Positions 22,809-31,124 are shown, counted from the first letter of the stretch. The stretch: 42,271 bases of DNA from Caldipriscus sp964426895 (GCA_964426895.1 CAYRSH010000008.1:1-42271), one strand, 5' to 3'. Numbers and translations: made by a program. Notes: generated from the letters alone by a model not told the origin.

Positions 22809-24895
22809 TTCGCTTTTTGGAGTTCTTTTTTCTTTTCTTCAATTATCTTTTGCGCTATATTCTGCGGAACTTCGGCATAATGGTCAAAGAACATAACAAA
22901 GTATGCCCTACCCTGTGTAATTGACCTCAAATCGCTTGCATAGGCCATAAGTTCCGCCAACGGAACCAAGGCGGTTATAACCTTGGCATTTCCCCTATCC
23001 TCTATGGCCTTTATATGCCCCCTTCTGGCGCCTATATCCCCAATAACATCCCCAAGGTATTCCTCCGGTGTTACAACTTCAAGCCTCATAATGGGTTCAA
23101 GTAATACAGGATTCCCCATTTTCATCGCTTCCCAAAAGGCGGTTTTAGATGCTATCTTAAACGCCAATTCGGAAGAGTCTACTTCGTGATATGAACCATC
23201 AACGAGTTCAACTTTAACATCTACAACGGGATAACCGGCCAGAACACCCTTTTGTATGGCCTCCTCTATACCCTTTTGAACGGCGGGTATGAATTCCTTC
23301 GGTATCTTTCCCCCTACGATCTTATCAACAAATTCAAACCCTTTACCCCTTTCAAGGGGTTCAACATTTATTACCACATGCCCGTACTGACCCCTACCAC
23401 CCGTCTGCCTGATAAACTTACCCTCAACCAACTGAACGGGTTTCTTGATGGTTTCCCTATAAGCAACCCTCGGGGGACCGACTTCCACATTAAGCCCAAA
23501 GTTCCTCCTCATTATATCAACCTTTATTTCCAAATGTAATTCACCCATCCCCGCTATGATGGTTTCGTTCGTTTCGTGATCTACCCAGAACTTGAAACTC
23601 GGATCTTCTTCGGCCAGTTTAACCAATACATTGGATAGTTTTTCTTCATCGGATTTTGATGCGCCTTTAATCGCTTGTGAGATTACGGGTTCGGGCACTT
23701 CAAGGCTTTCAAGGATTATTGGGTTGTTTTCATCCGACAATGTATCACCCGTTATGGTGTCTTTTAATCCCACAACCGCACCTATATCGCCAGCCCTCAA
23801 TTCCTGTATATCCTCCTGCATATTCGCGTGCATCCTAACCAACCTTGAAATCCTCTCCTTTTTGCCCTTATTGACATTATAAACATATGTTCCGGCTTGT
23901 AAAACTCCCGAATAAACCCTAACATATACGAGTTTTCCTATATACCTGTCTATTTGGACTTTAAAAGCCAAAGCGGACAAGGGTTCTGTATCCTTTGGCT
24001 CCCTTAAAACCTCTTTACCATCCGGTGTTTTACCCTTTATAGCACCCCTATCAATTGGAGAGGGTAGATAATCAATAACGGCATCCAATAGTGGTTGTAT
24101 TCCCTTGTTTTTATAAGCAGAACCGCAGAATACCGGAACCGCCTTAAATGCCAGAGTAGCCCTCCTTATGGCCTGCTTCAATTCTTCGTTTGATATGGGT
24201 TGTTCCTCTAAGTATTTTTCCAAGATTTTCTCATCAACCTCCGCCAACCTCTCAATTAAAACACTTCTCCAAAACTCCGCTTCATCCTTTAACCCGTCCC
24301 TTATCTCCCTGTATTCATATTTTGCCCCCAAAGTCTCTTCAAGCCATACGATTTCCTTCATCTCAACGAGGTCTATTACTCCTGAAAATTCTGACTCGGA
24401 ACCTATGGGGTATTGCATGGGTAGGGGTATTGCCCCGAGTTTCTTTTCCATTGATTCTATGGACTTAAAGTAATCCGCCCCTACTTTATCCATTTTATTC
24501 ACAAAAGTTATTCTCGGAACTTTATATTTTTCGGCCTGCCTCCAAACGGTCTCACTCTGTGGTTCAACCCCTTGTGATGCGTCAAGGATGAATATTGCGC
24601 CGTCCAAAACCCTTAAAGCCCTTTCAACCTCAATTGTGAAATCCACATGCCCCGGGGTGTCAATAATGTTTATCTGATAACCTTTCCAAAAGCATGTAGT
24701 TGATGCGGATGTTATAGTTATACCCCTTTCTCTCTCTTGCTCCATCCAGTCCATCGTGGCTTCGCCTTCATGAACCTCGCCTATCTTGTGTTTCCTTCCG
24801 GTGTAATAAAGTATCCTTTCAGTCGTAGTGGTTTTTCCCGCATCTATATGCGCAATAATTCCTATATTTCTAACCTTGCTTATATCGTAATTCAC
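22805..24895 (-). CDS. fusA: Translation elongation factor G
   Basis: 696 residues, full-length EF-G, the GTPase that moves tRNAs and mRNA through the ribosome. G1 AHIDAGKTTTTERIL at 16-30, the switch I region RGITITSA, G3 DTPGH, G4 NKMDK, G5 with GSAYKNKG; domains II-V follow with GMGELHLEIKVDIM and RRGHIKAIEDRG. GTG start, with AGGAGGT at 24907-24901. This gene has a short leader, unlike most unit-first genes here, and its TATAAT sits in the tail of a decayed gene. It heads fusA-small protein-lspA-glycosyltransferase. Confidence 0.97.
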   Translation of the reverse strand: MNYDISKVRNIGIIAHIDAGKTTTTERILYYTGRKHKIGEVHEGEATMDWMEQERERGITITSASTTCFWKGYQINIIDTPGHVDFTIEVERALRVLDGAIFILDASQGVEPQSETVWRQAEKYKVPRITFVNKMDKVGADYFKSIESMEKKLGAIPLPMQYPIGSESEFSGVIDLVEMKEIVWLEETLGAKYEYREIRDGLKDEAEFWRSVLIERLAEVDEKILEKYLEEQPISNEELKQAIRRATLAFKAVPVFCGSAYKNKGIQPLLDAVIDYLPSPIDRGAIKGKTPDGKEVLREPKDTEPLSALAFKVQIDRYIGKLVYVRVYSGVLQAGTYVYNVNKGKKERISRLVRMHANMQEDIQELRAGDIGAVVGLKDTITGDTLSDENNPIILESLEVPEPVISQAIKGASKSDEEKLSNVLVKLAEEDPSFKFWVDHETNETIIAGMGELHLEIKVDIMRRNFGLNVEVGPPRVAYRETIKKPVQLVEGKFIRQTGGRGQYGHVVINVEPLERGKGFEFVDKIVGGKIPKEFIPAVQKGIEEAIQKGVLAGYPVVDVKVELVDGSYHEVDSSELAFKIASKTAFWEAMKMGNPVLLEPIMRLEVVTPEEYLGDVIGDIGARRGHIKAIEDRGNAKVITALVPLAELMAYASDLRSITQGRAYFVMFFDHYAEVPQNIAQKIIEEKKKELQKAK

Positions 24896-24900
24896 CTCAC

Positions 24901-24907
24901 ACCTCCT
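24901..24907 (-). promoter_or_regulatory. Strong ribosome-binding site of fusA
   Basis: Perfect AGGAGGT just upstream of the GTG at 24895, within a leader of roughly 15-20 nt. Contrasts with the leaderless starts around it. Confidence 0.75.
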
Positions 24908-24920
24908 TTTACAAGTGGGA

Positions 24921-24926
24921 ATTATA
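24921..24926 (-). promoter_or_regulatory. -10 box of fusA within a gene tail
   Basis: TATAAT followed by TCCC. The bases TTATAA are also the Leu-stop codons ending the remnant that reads F-K-P-K-D-F-S-G-L-stop on the same strand. Confidence 0.6.
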
Positions 24927-24990
24927 AACCTGAAAAATCTTTTGGTTTAAAACAATAAGCCCCTTCTTATCGGCATATCTATCCGCAAAA
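24921..24990 (-). pseudogene. C-terminal remnant of a DUF3782-like gene
   Basis: About 70 bases on the minus strand match the tail of the gene at 25055 with an internal gap: a piece resembling ADKYADKKGLIVL followed by FKPKDFSGL-stop. It shows that another copy once ended here. Its last codons now form the fusA promoter. Confidence 0.55.
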
Positions 24991-25054
24991 ATGAAACCGT
25001 GTAATTTTACAAAAAACCTTTATCTTTTAGCAACTTTTCGTACAAACAAAAAAG

Positions 25055-25731
25055 TTATAAATTTGAAAAATCCTTTGGCTTAAAGTTTTTGGGATTCAAA
25101 ACCTTAACAACCTTCCCATCTTTATGCTTTAAAACGATAAGTCCCTTTTTGTTGGCATATTTATCAACACCCCTTTGTATCCTTATCCCCGCAACAGCAC
25201 CATACAACCTAAAACCTTTATACTCATAAAACACCTTCAAAAACTCCTTCTTTAATTTTTCCTCAAACTCATCAACATCATCCTTTTTTAATTTGGTTTT
25301 CACCTCAACAACAATGACATAATCCTTTCCAACAGCCAACGCATCAACTTCCATATCCTTCCTTTTCCTATACTCCTCCAAGTAAAAACCCTTAAACCCC
25401 AACCCCTTTAAAGCATATTCTTATCGTTTCTTCCGTATAATCCTGCCAAATGCCGTTTAATTGTGCCACAGCCTTTGTTGTATTCCTTACCTCTTTTGCA
25501 ACCTTGCTTATTTGAACGCTTAACTTTTCTATCCGCTCATCGGTTTTTTGTTGTTTTTCAGCAAGTTCTTTGAGTATTTTATCCGTTTCCGCCTGCCTTT
25601 CTGCGAGTTCTTTTAGTTTCTTATCCGTTTCTTCTTGGGCTTTTTACTAACCTGTCAAGCCTTTCGCCAACTTTATTAAGTCTTTCCCCTACCTCTTTTA
25701 GTATTTCCCATATCTCCTTAGCGTTCTCCAT
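25055..25731 (-). pseudogene. Coiled-coil + PD-(D/E)XK-type gene (DUF3782-like), copy 2, frameshifted
   Basis: Starts at the ATG at 25731, nine bases after TATAAT. Frame 1 reads MENAKEIWEILKEVGERLNK, VGERLDRLVK; one extra A in an A-run near 25643 shifts it. The next frame gives heptad repeats (EETDKKLKELAERQAETDKI) and NGIWQDYTEET, then about 11 bases are missing near 25420 relative to copy 1. The last 115 codons are open: LGFKGFYLEEYRKRKDMEVD, then VIVVEVKTKLKKDDVDEF (E-x-K nuclease pair) and a tail ending PKDFSNL. Only two lesions, so inactivation looks recent. The last part could still be made from a TTG at 25402, but has no promoter of its own. Confidence 0.75.
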
Positions 25732-25740
25732 ATAACGAGA

Positions 25741-25746
25741 ATTATA
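25741..25746 (-). promoter_or_regulatory. -10 box of the DUF3782-like copy 2
   Basis: TATAAT followed by TCTCG, 9 nt before the ATG at 25731. Upstream bases read K-D-F-S-G-L-stop on the same strand, so this promoter also lies in a residual gene tail (25741-25762). Confidence 0.55.
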
Positions 25747-25762
25747 AACCTGAAAAATCTTT
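25741..25762 (-). repeat. Gene-tail/promoter repeat (KDFSGL-stop plus TATAAT)
   Basis: AAAGATTTTTCAGG then TTTATAAT; the same string is found at 24921-24942, and a diverged one at 21-40. The 197 bases 25740-25936 hold this, repeat copy B and the promoter of the next gene, and nothing else recognisable. Confidence 0.55.
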
Positions 25763-25806
25763 AAATGCTCCAAAGGAAAGTAGGACAACTTCATAGGGTG
25801 TTTTGG

Positions 25807-25839
25807 GTATCACTTTGTGCTTTATACAACCACATGGTG
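25807..25839 (-). repeat. 33-bp dispersed repeat, copy B
   Basis: Reverse-complement partner of 58-90 (27/33 identical, transitions only). Contains the small palindrome CACAAAGTG. Confidence 0.5.
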
Positions 25840-25919
25840 GGATAAGGTCTATCTTCCCACCACAAAACTGATATGTATGCAATACCCCAAATCTAAAAAT
25901 CCCATTTACCCATCAACCT

Positions 25920-25925
25920 TATAAT
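25920..25925 (+). promoter_or_regulatory. -10 box for the 5'-nucleotidase
   Basis: TATAAT followed by ATTCC, 11 nt before the ATG at 25937. Confidence 0.5.
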
Positions 25926-25936
25926 ATTCCATCTTT

Positions 25937-27529
25937 ATGCTCGGAATTTTACTGGCGGCAAGCGATCAATATTTAAAAATATATGTGCTTCACTGGAACG
26001 ATGCCCACGGACATATGGGGTATAACGAGGCTTTTTGGCTTGACCCGGATTTCCCACCGTTGTTATCAAACGCCCGGGCTTTGGCATATATGGTTAAAAA
26101 ATACCGTGAAAAAGCTAAAAAGGATGGGGCTTTAGTTTTGGTGTTTGACGCTGCGGATTATTTTCAAGGGAATCCCTTAGGTGAACTGACGAAGGGAAAA
26201 CTTTATATTGATATTATGAACTATATAGGATTGACGGCAGGGGCCGTTGGAAACCACGATTTTGATTTTGGCAGGGATATATTGGATTCCCTTGCAAAAT
26301 GGGCGAATTTTCCGTTGTTATGCGCTAATCTAACGGATACACTCGGAAACCCACCTTCATTCGCAAAACCATATATAATAATTGACACCATGGGTATAAG
26401 AATAGCAGTTTTTGGATTGATAACTCACTGGTTAAAAGGCATGGTTCCCCCAAAAAATATGCCAGACCTTGATGTAAAATGGGAATACTCATTTGTTAAG
26501 GAATTCGTTCCGAAATTGAGGAAGGAGTATAATCCGGATATCGTAATAGCATTAACGCATACGGGTTTTAGGCATGACCAAAGGAACGCCGACAGCACTA
26601 AGGGAATAGACTTAATAATAGGTGGGCATAGCCATACGGGTCTTTATAAGCCTTACTTTTCTCGGGCAAACTCAACAGCCATAGTTCAAGCGTTCTCACA
26701 TATGGCAAACCTTGGAGTTGTAGAAATCCTTTACGACAAAAAAAACAAAGCCATCGTTGATATAAAGGGAAAGATAATAACATTAACCGCGGAAAGGGTT
26801 CCATCCGACCCGTATGTTGATTCTATATTAACCGTTTATGAGAAAAAGGTGGATAGTATTTACGGGGAAGTGGTGGCTATAAGTGAAGGGGATTTCAACA
26901 GGGGCGGGTTTGTTGAAAGTTCTATGGGGAATATTATAACGGATGCTATGAGGTGGTATGTTGAGGAAAAACTCGGAGAAAAGGGTTTCCCCGTTATTGC
27001 AATTTATAACGCCGGCGGTATAAGGGCAAACTTCCGTTATGGAAAAATCACCAAAAAGGATGTTTATGATGCCCTACCCTTCCCAAATGTCTTAATGTAT
27101 GGAAATGTAAAGGGGAAGGACTTGTTGAAGATTTTAGGGGTTGGTTTTAACGGACATCACGCAATATTCAATGTGTCGGGTTTAAAGTTGGAATATGACA
27201 ACGATAAACTCCATTGGGATAGCATAACCGCAGTTGTTAGGGATAGCATAACCCTTGATAGCATAGGTGTTAAAACTTATAGGATACCCATAGCCAAAGT
27301 AAAAATACTTGAGGTTGGAGGAAAACCCTTCCATCCCGATTCCACATATATTGTGGTTTCCAACGATTACCTTATAAACGGTGGTGGGGAGTATGTGGTG
27401 TTTAAGACTTTATGGGATATAAAGGATACTGGAAGGAGGGTATCAGACATAGTTGAGGAATACTTACGGTTTAAGGGTAGGATTAAACCCCAAATAGAGG
27501 GGAGGATGAGGAAGATTAAGGGGATATGA
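25937..27529 (+). CDS. 5'-nucleotidase / UshA-type metallophosphoesterase, exported
   Basis: 530 residues. Metallophosphatase domain: LHWNDAHGHM at about 15-24, FDAADYFQGNPLGE, GNHDFDFG, ALTHTGFRHD and GGHSHTG, which together supply the two-metal ligands. C-terminal nucleotidase domain: NAGGIRANFRYGKITKKDVY, DALPFPNVL and the substrate-stacking region near the end (SNDYLINGGGEYVVF). It hydrolyses nucleotides or sugar-nucleotides in the periplasm. The mature protein would start around SDQYLKIYV, so the leader is about 8 residues (MLGILLAA), and the promoter box upstream excludes a longer one. It overlaps the following lipoprotein gene by four bases. Confidence 0.92.
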   Translation: MLGILLAASDQYLKIYVLHWNDAHGHMGYNEAFWLDPDFPPLLSNARALAYMVKKYREKAKKDGALVLVFDAADYFQGNPLGELTKGKLYIDIMNYIGLTAGAVGNHDFDFGRDILDSLAKWANFPLLCANLTDTLGNPPSFAKPYIIIDTMGIRIAVFGLITHWLKGMVPPKNMPDLDVKWEYSFVKEFVPKLRKEYNPDIVIALTHTGFRHDQRNADSTKGIDLIIGGHSHTGLYKPYFSRANSTAIVQAFSHMANLGVVEILYDKKNKAIVDIKGKIITLTAERVPSDPYVDSILTVYEKKVDSIYGEVVAISEGDFNRGGFVESSMGNIITDAMRWYVEEKLGEKGFPVIAIYNAGGIRANFRYGKITKKDVYDALPFPNVLMYGNVKGKDLLKILGVGFNGHHAIFNVSGLKLEYDNDKLHWDSITAVVRDSITLDSIGVKTYRIPIAKVKILEVGGKPFHPDSTYIVVSNDYLINGGGEYVVFKTLWDIKDTGRRVSDIVEEYLRFKGRIKPQIEGRMRKIKGI

Positions 27530-28203
27530 GGAAATGGGTTGTTATTTTCGTTGGCATTTTATCGTGTTCGGAGTACGGTATATTTAAAGAATGGGAAAAT
27601 AGATCCCAAAAAGAACCCATATCGGTATTAAAAGAAATAGGCGACAGTTTGAGATCCCCGAAGTTTAAGAGAAAAATGGCCACAACACCCCTTGGCCCCA
27701 AGGTTTTGGATTTGGCTATAATGATTTCCAAGGATTTGGATTATTACAAACTTCCCATAGATTCCCTCGTTAAATGTGCCGACGGGTTAAAAAGCGTTGT
27801 GTTATTCGTTTATGATTTTGGGATTTTTGACGAGAGGTGGAGCGATGTTTTATTCGCTTATAGAGAAATTCTGAGGGCGGCTTTGGATAAAATGGATGGT
27901 ATAAACGATTTGGACTCATTGGAAAAGATAACATACGCTTTGCAACCCCCTTTAATGGCGGGTATATACAAAAAGGAATACGAAAAACTTATAGATTTGT
28001 ATAGGAGTAAGTCGGTGGCAAACGGCGAAATAAGGTGGGGGATGGGGGAGGATGATGTGATTGAGGCGTGGGGAGAACCGGATTCGGTTGATACAGTTTA
28101 TTCAATATCAAACGCATCATTTGGGAAAATATTGTATTGGAAGAATAGGGGTAAAGGTGTGTTAATATTGGACGGGAGGGTTGAGGATGTTTTTGAGCAA
28201 TAA
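27526..28203 (+). CDS. Putative lipoprotein with BamE/SmpA-like C-terminal motif
   Basis: 225 residues. MRKWVVIFVGILSCSEYG gives a short signal with lipobox I-L-S-C. The middle is helical. The end, GEIRWGMGEDDVIEAWGEPD followed by ILYWKNRGKGVLILDGRVED, follows the SmpA/OmlA pattern (G-M-s-xx-V-xxxWGxPd...). Function unknown; probably outer-membrane associated. It starts in an ATGA overlap with the nucleotidase. Its stop directly abuts the stop of the convergent gene at 28204 with no base between them. Confidence 0.6.
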   Translation: MRKWVVIFVGILSCSEYGIFKEWENRSQKEPISVLKEIGDSLRSPKFKRKMATTPLGPKVLDLAIMISKDLDYYKLPIDSLVKCADGLKSVVLFVYDFGIFDERWSDVLFAYREILRAALDKMDGINDLDSLEKITYALQPPLMAGIYKKEYEKLIDLYRSKSVANGEIRWGMGEDDVIEAWGEPDSVDTVYSISNASFGKILYWKNRGKGVLILDGRVEDVFEQ

Positions 28204-28926
28204 TTAAAATAAACTTTCGCAAAATGTGAAAATATCCTCCCAAGAGGAGTGAAACACCCTAAACACCTTGACGGTTTTTAGCACTTGGGATATTGTGTTT
28301 AAAATTTTTGGGGTTATAATACCCGGATTTAAAACGCTTTCCGTAAAATGCAAAAGCACTTCATAAGGTTCAACCTCGCGTATTTGGGTATTCATACCTT
28401 CGGAAAACTTTATAAGGAATATTGCATGTATTTCGGAGGGGACACCGATTTTATAAACCTTTAAGTTTTTTGTAATCGGTGGGGTGGGGAAAACTTTTAA
28501 ATCGTTTAGAGATAGCATTACCATATCTTCCCCTAAGTATCCCCAAGAATTTTTACAGAATCCCGAAACAGCCGTGGTTTTACCCGACGCATGTCCCCCA
28601 AGAAAAAGGACAGCATTTCCATCCCTTTCAACCGCCCCACCGTGTAAAACCAAAAACCTTTGAACCCTTGGTGCGAAAATGTTCCTCAAAGCCCTTCCCA
28701 AAAAAGCCGTAGTTAGATAAACACCTTCGTTTTCCCTTATCTCAATTATGCCCTTGCTTATGAGTATAATGTTCCTGTCTCCCGGGAAAGCACACAAATC
28801 CCATTCCCTTTGGTAATATTGGTAATACTTTGAAATCCCTTCAAGGATTTTAAAGTTTTCAATCAATCGCTTCGAGGTTTTAACCCTTAACAGGTTTTCG
28901 TAGATATTCAGAATTATTCTATTCAA
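28204..28926 (-). CDS. HPr-kinase-like P-loop protein
   Basis: 240 residues. A short N-terminal region is followed by LVLHGGAVERDGNAVLFLGG and HASGKTT (Walker A, GGHASGKTT) and GYLGEDMVMLSL, the layout of HprK-related ATPases in which the phosphoacceptor-binding and capping elements differ from true HPr kinase. No HPr or PTS gene is visible. Such kinases also occur beside PqqD-type or peptide-modification genes. Third gene of a unit with the YhaM-like nuclease and biotin carrier; it overlaps the carrier by eight bases. Substrate unknown. Confidence 0.65.
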   Translation of the reverse strand: MNRIILNIYENLLRVKTSKRLIENFKILEGISKYYQYYQREWDLCAFPGDRNIILISKGIIEIRENEGVYLTTAFLGRALRNIFAPRVQRFLVLHGGAVERDGNAVLFLGGHASGKTTAVSGFCKNSWGYLGEDMVMLSLNDLKVFPTPPITKNLKVYKIGVPSEIHAIFLIKFSEGMNTQIREVEPYEVLLHFTESVLNPGIITPKILNTISQVLKTVKVFRVFHSSWEDIFTFCESLF

Positions 28927-29287
28927 GGAAGGAAAGTTTTATAACTATCTCGTCTTTATTAACTATTTCCCCCTCGTTTTTAAAAATATCCTCAACTATT
29001 GCATCCTTTGGAGAGTTTAAAATAATTTCCATCTTCATGGCCTCAATCACCGCCAAGGGTTGATCCTTTTTCACCTCCTGTCCTTTTTTAACCTTTAAAG
29101 AGACCAACCTACCCGTCATTGGCGCCTTTATCTCATCCTCATGATATTCCTTTTTATTGCTTGAAAACCTTAAATCCTTACGAATACTATACACCCTACC
29201 CTTGTAAAAAACTTCATATCCACCCTTAACCTTAACAAAGTAAAACTTATGCCCGTTATAGACAAACCACCTACCTATCCTTTTCAT
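28919..29287 (-). CDS. Biotin/lipoyl-carrier domain protein (BCCP-like)
   Basis: 122 residues. The C-terminal 75 form a biotinyl domain: APMTGRLVSLKVKKGQEVKK, then VIEAMKMEI, with the biotinylated lysine in E-A-M-K-M, and an ending VNKDEIVIKL. It resembles the carrier subunits of acyl-CoA carboxylases, pyruvate carboxylase B or oxaloacetate decarboxylase gamma. The N-terminal 50 residues are a small beta-rich segment (RWFVYNGHKFYFVKVKGGYE) also seen in carboxylase carriers. No carboxylase or biotin ligase is nearby. Its start overlaps the upstream stop by 17 bases. Confidence 0.85.
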   Translation of the reverse strand: MKRIGRWFVYNGHKFYFVKVKGGYEVFYKGRVYSIRKDLRFSSNKKEYHEDEIKAPMTGRLVSLKVKKGQEVKKDQPLAVIEAMKMEIILNSPKDAIVEDIFKNEGEIVNKDEIVIKLSFLE

Positions 29288-30077
29288 CGTTTGTCATCAT
29301 GTGGTTCATCTGAGCATCAAGGTTATCCACGAGATGCACGAGTAATGCTTCAAGGGTTTTGGGATATACGGGCGAACCCTTTGAATATTCCCCATGATGC
29401 GCTAAGATTATATGTATAACCTCATCAATTACATTTCTGGGTATTCCGAATTCCTTGGCCTTATCCCTTATATATGTGGCCGCCAAAAATATATGCCCGA
29501 ATTTTATGTAATACTTGTCGTGTTCAAATTTGGGCATGATGTTGAACTCCCAAACCTTTCCCAAATCGTGAAAGAGCGCCCCAAGTAATGCTATATCCGT
29601 ATTTAAATTGTAGAACTTTGAAAGGTTATAAACTATTTCGCCAACATTTGCCGTATGTTGTAATAAACCGCCTATATATGCGTGGTGGTATTTCTTTGCG
29701 GCCACACCTTTTTTAAACATATCCCATATGGGTTCAAAAACCGTTTTAACAAATTCCCTTAACCTCGCATCCTCAATTTTTTCAACCAAAGCCCAAAACC
29801 TCTTTTCATCCTCCTCTATTGTTGGGGATACGGGTAGAAAATCTTCCGGTTTTGGATTCTCAATTTTCTCAAACCCTTCAACAAAGACTATCCCCCCCTT
29901 ATAAACCCCCTTTATTTTATAAGCACACCCCTCTTCCAAAGCGTTAATACTTTCAACCCAGATTTCACCCGTCTTATCAAAAACCTTATACCTTATTTCG
30001 TCCTTCTTGGATAAAACCATAACCTTTAAATCAACACTTTCCCCATCCTTCAAGTCCTTAATGTCCGATACCTTCAT
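29271..30077 (-). CDS. 3'-5' exoribonuclease YhaM-like (OB fold + HD domain)
   Basis: 268 residues. N-terminal OB-fold nucleic-acid-binding segment (residues about 1-75: VDLKVMVLSKKDEIRYKVFD, GEIWVES). HD phosphohydrolase domain: KYHHAYIGGLLQHTANVGEI (first H), ALLGALFHDLGKVWEFN (HD pair), IILAHHGEYSKGSP and LVHLVDNLDAQMN (last D). This matches YhaM/CbfA, an exonuclease acting on RNA and single-stranded DNA. Leaderless ATG 10 nt after TATAAT. First gene of a three-gene minus-strand unit. Confidence 0.85.
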   Translation of the reverse strand: MKVSDIKDLKDGESVDLKVMVLSKKDEIRYKVFDKTGEIWVESINALEEGCAYKIKGVYKGGIVFVEGFEKIENPKPEDFLPVSPTIEEDEKRFWALVEKIEDARLREFVKTVFEPIWDMFKKGVAAKKYHHAYIGGLLQHTANVGEIVYNLSKFYNLNTDIALLGALFHDLGKVWEFNIMPKFEHDKYYIKFGHIFLAATYIRDKAKEFGIPRNVIDEVIHIILAHHGEYSKGSPVYPKTLEALLVHLVDNLDAQMNHMMTNDEKDR

Positions 30078-30087
30078 AAAGTCGGGT

Positions 30088-30093
30088 ATTATA
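30088..30093 (-). promoter_or_regulatory. -10 box for the YhaM-like unit
   Basis: TATAAT followed by ACCCG, 10 nt before the ATG at 30077. Confidence 0.5.
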
Positions 30094-30106
30094 AAACGGA
30101 TAAATT

Positions 30107-30853
30107 TTACCTTATTCCCAAATTTCCCTTTGCGATTTTAAACCTTTTGCTCGTCCTCCTCCCCGATATGTCGTACATAAACCCTTTTGTTTTCCTTAAA
30201 TGCTTTGTAGTTTCCGAAACCCCTATTAAAATTATTTCCTTACCCGTACCCACGGGATACGAGACAGGATAACTTGAAGAACCGTAATAAACCGTTTGAT
30301 AGGTACTATCCCACATCTCCTTTGTTATTCCAAAAAATGGTTTGTAATAAAACCTGCGGACTTCAACAAACATTACGGAATCCGGAGAGAAGGCGGAGGT
30401 AAGAATTATTAAGTATTTCAGCCTTAAAGAAAGTTTAACATTTCCAGTAATCGTTGATACGGTGTCGTTTAAGGATTCAACATTGGCTTGCGAAGGCCTA
30501 TATATAATGGTATCCGTTATGCCGTCCATATCCATATCTATAAATGGGATTTTCGTATTTAAGGGTAAAAGGCAGTCGTTCCAAGCCTCCCAAGTATCGC
30601 CAATATAAGGGTTGTACTTGGCAAACCTGTAAAGGGGGCTGTGGAAGTAATTGTTCCCATACCAAATAAATGTTGAATCCAAAAGCGTGTCCCTATTAAC
30701 ATAAACCTTTGCGATCTTGCCGTATATATCCGTGCACGAGCCGTATAGGGGTAAATTATATGTTGCTACAACGCTATCCCTTTCGTTATTTCCCCAAGGT
30801 ATTACCCTATAATCCCAAAAGTTACCTACACTTAAACCCAAGTAGGATAACAT
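30107..30853 (-). CDS. Paralogue of the secreted protein at 6898, lacking leader and complete tail
   Basis: 248 residues, unknown function. It shares the sequence order of the 6898 protein: LGLSVGNFWDYRVIPWGNNE, RDSV, IGDTWEAWNDCLLPLNTKIP, DMDMDGITDTIIY. It starts directly at the conserved core with no signal sequence. It ends in a partial sorting motif, MYDISGRRTSKRFKIAKG, where the expected xYFVv...KVVVR is replaced by NLGIR-stop. A TAAAAT box lies 9 nt before the ATG, so it may be expressed but stay in the cytoplasm, or it may be a decaying gene. Confidence 0.55.
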   Translation of the reverse strand: MLSYLGLSVGNFWDYRVIPWGNNERDSVVATYNLPLYGSCTDIYGKIAKVYVNRDTLLDSTFIWYGNNYFHSPLYRFAKYNPYIGDTWEAWNDCLLPLNTKIPFIDMDMDGITDTIIYRPSQANVESLNDTVSTITGNVKLSLRLKYLIILTSAFSPDSVMFVEVRRFYYKPFFGITKEMWDSTYQTVYYGSSSYPVSYPVGTGKEIILIGVSETTKHLRKTKGFMYDISGRRTSKRFKIAKGNLGIR

Positions 30854-30862
30854 AAGAAAAAG

Positions 30863-30868
30863 ATTTTA
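30863..30868 (-). promoter_or_regulatory. Possible -10 box for the 30853 gene
   Basis: TAAAAT 9 nt before the ATG; weaker than the TATAAT examples. Confidence 0.3.
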
Positions 30869-30890
30869 TGGGTGAAAGGTTTTTGGGGTA

Positions 30891-31124
30891 TTAATATGCT
30901 ATACCGTCTATTAACTCCGCAAGTTTCCTGTCCTTATCGGTTATTTTATTCCCCTCGTCATGTGTTGTCGTCCGTATTAAAACCCTGTTGTATTTTATTA
31001 TGATATCCGGATGATGTCCGAGTTTCTCCGCCAGAATTCCCACCTTAACAACAAACGCCAAAGCCTCAATAAAATCCTTAAAAATAAACTCCCTTTCAAG
31101 AAAATTTTCCCTTTCCAACCACAT
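30891..31124 (-). CDS. Pterin-4a-carbinolamine dehydratase (PCD/DCoH)
   Basis: 77 residues from the ATG at 31124. Family motif: KDFIEALAFVVKVGILAEKL followed by GHHPDI, with catalytic histidines in the GHHP box, then VLIRTTTHDEGNKITDKDRK. It dehydrates 4a-hydroxy-tetrahydropterins in biopterin recycling, or plays a molybdopterin-related role. A longer in-frame reading to 31211 overlaps the SCO1 gene and is not family-like; AAGGAAGTGA before 31124 supports the shorter start. Last gene of the oxidase operon; its metabolic link to it is unclear. Confidence 0.88.
   Translation of the reverse strand: MWLERENFLEREFIFKDFIEALAFVVKVGILAEKLGHHPDIIIKYNRVLIRTTTHDEGNKITDKDRKLAELIDGIAY

Noticed and set aside
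24168..24473. Plus-strand open frames within fusA
   Set aside because: Antisense shadows of a full-length, highly conserved EF-G.
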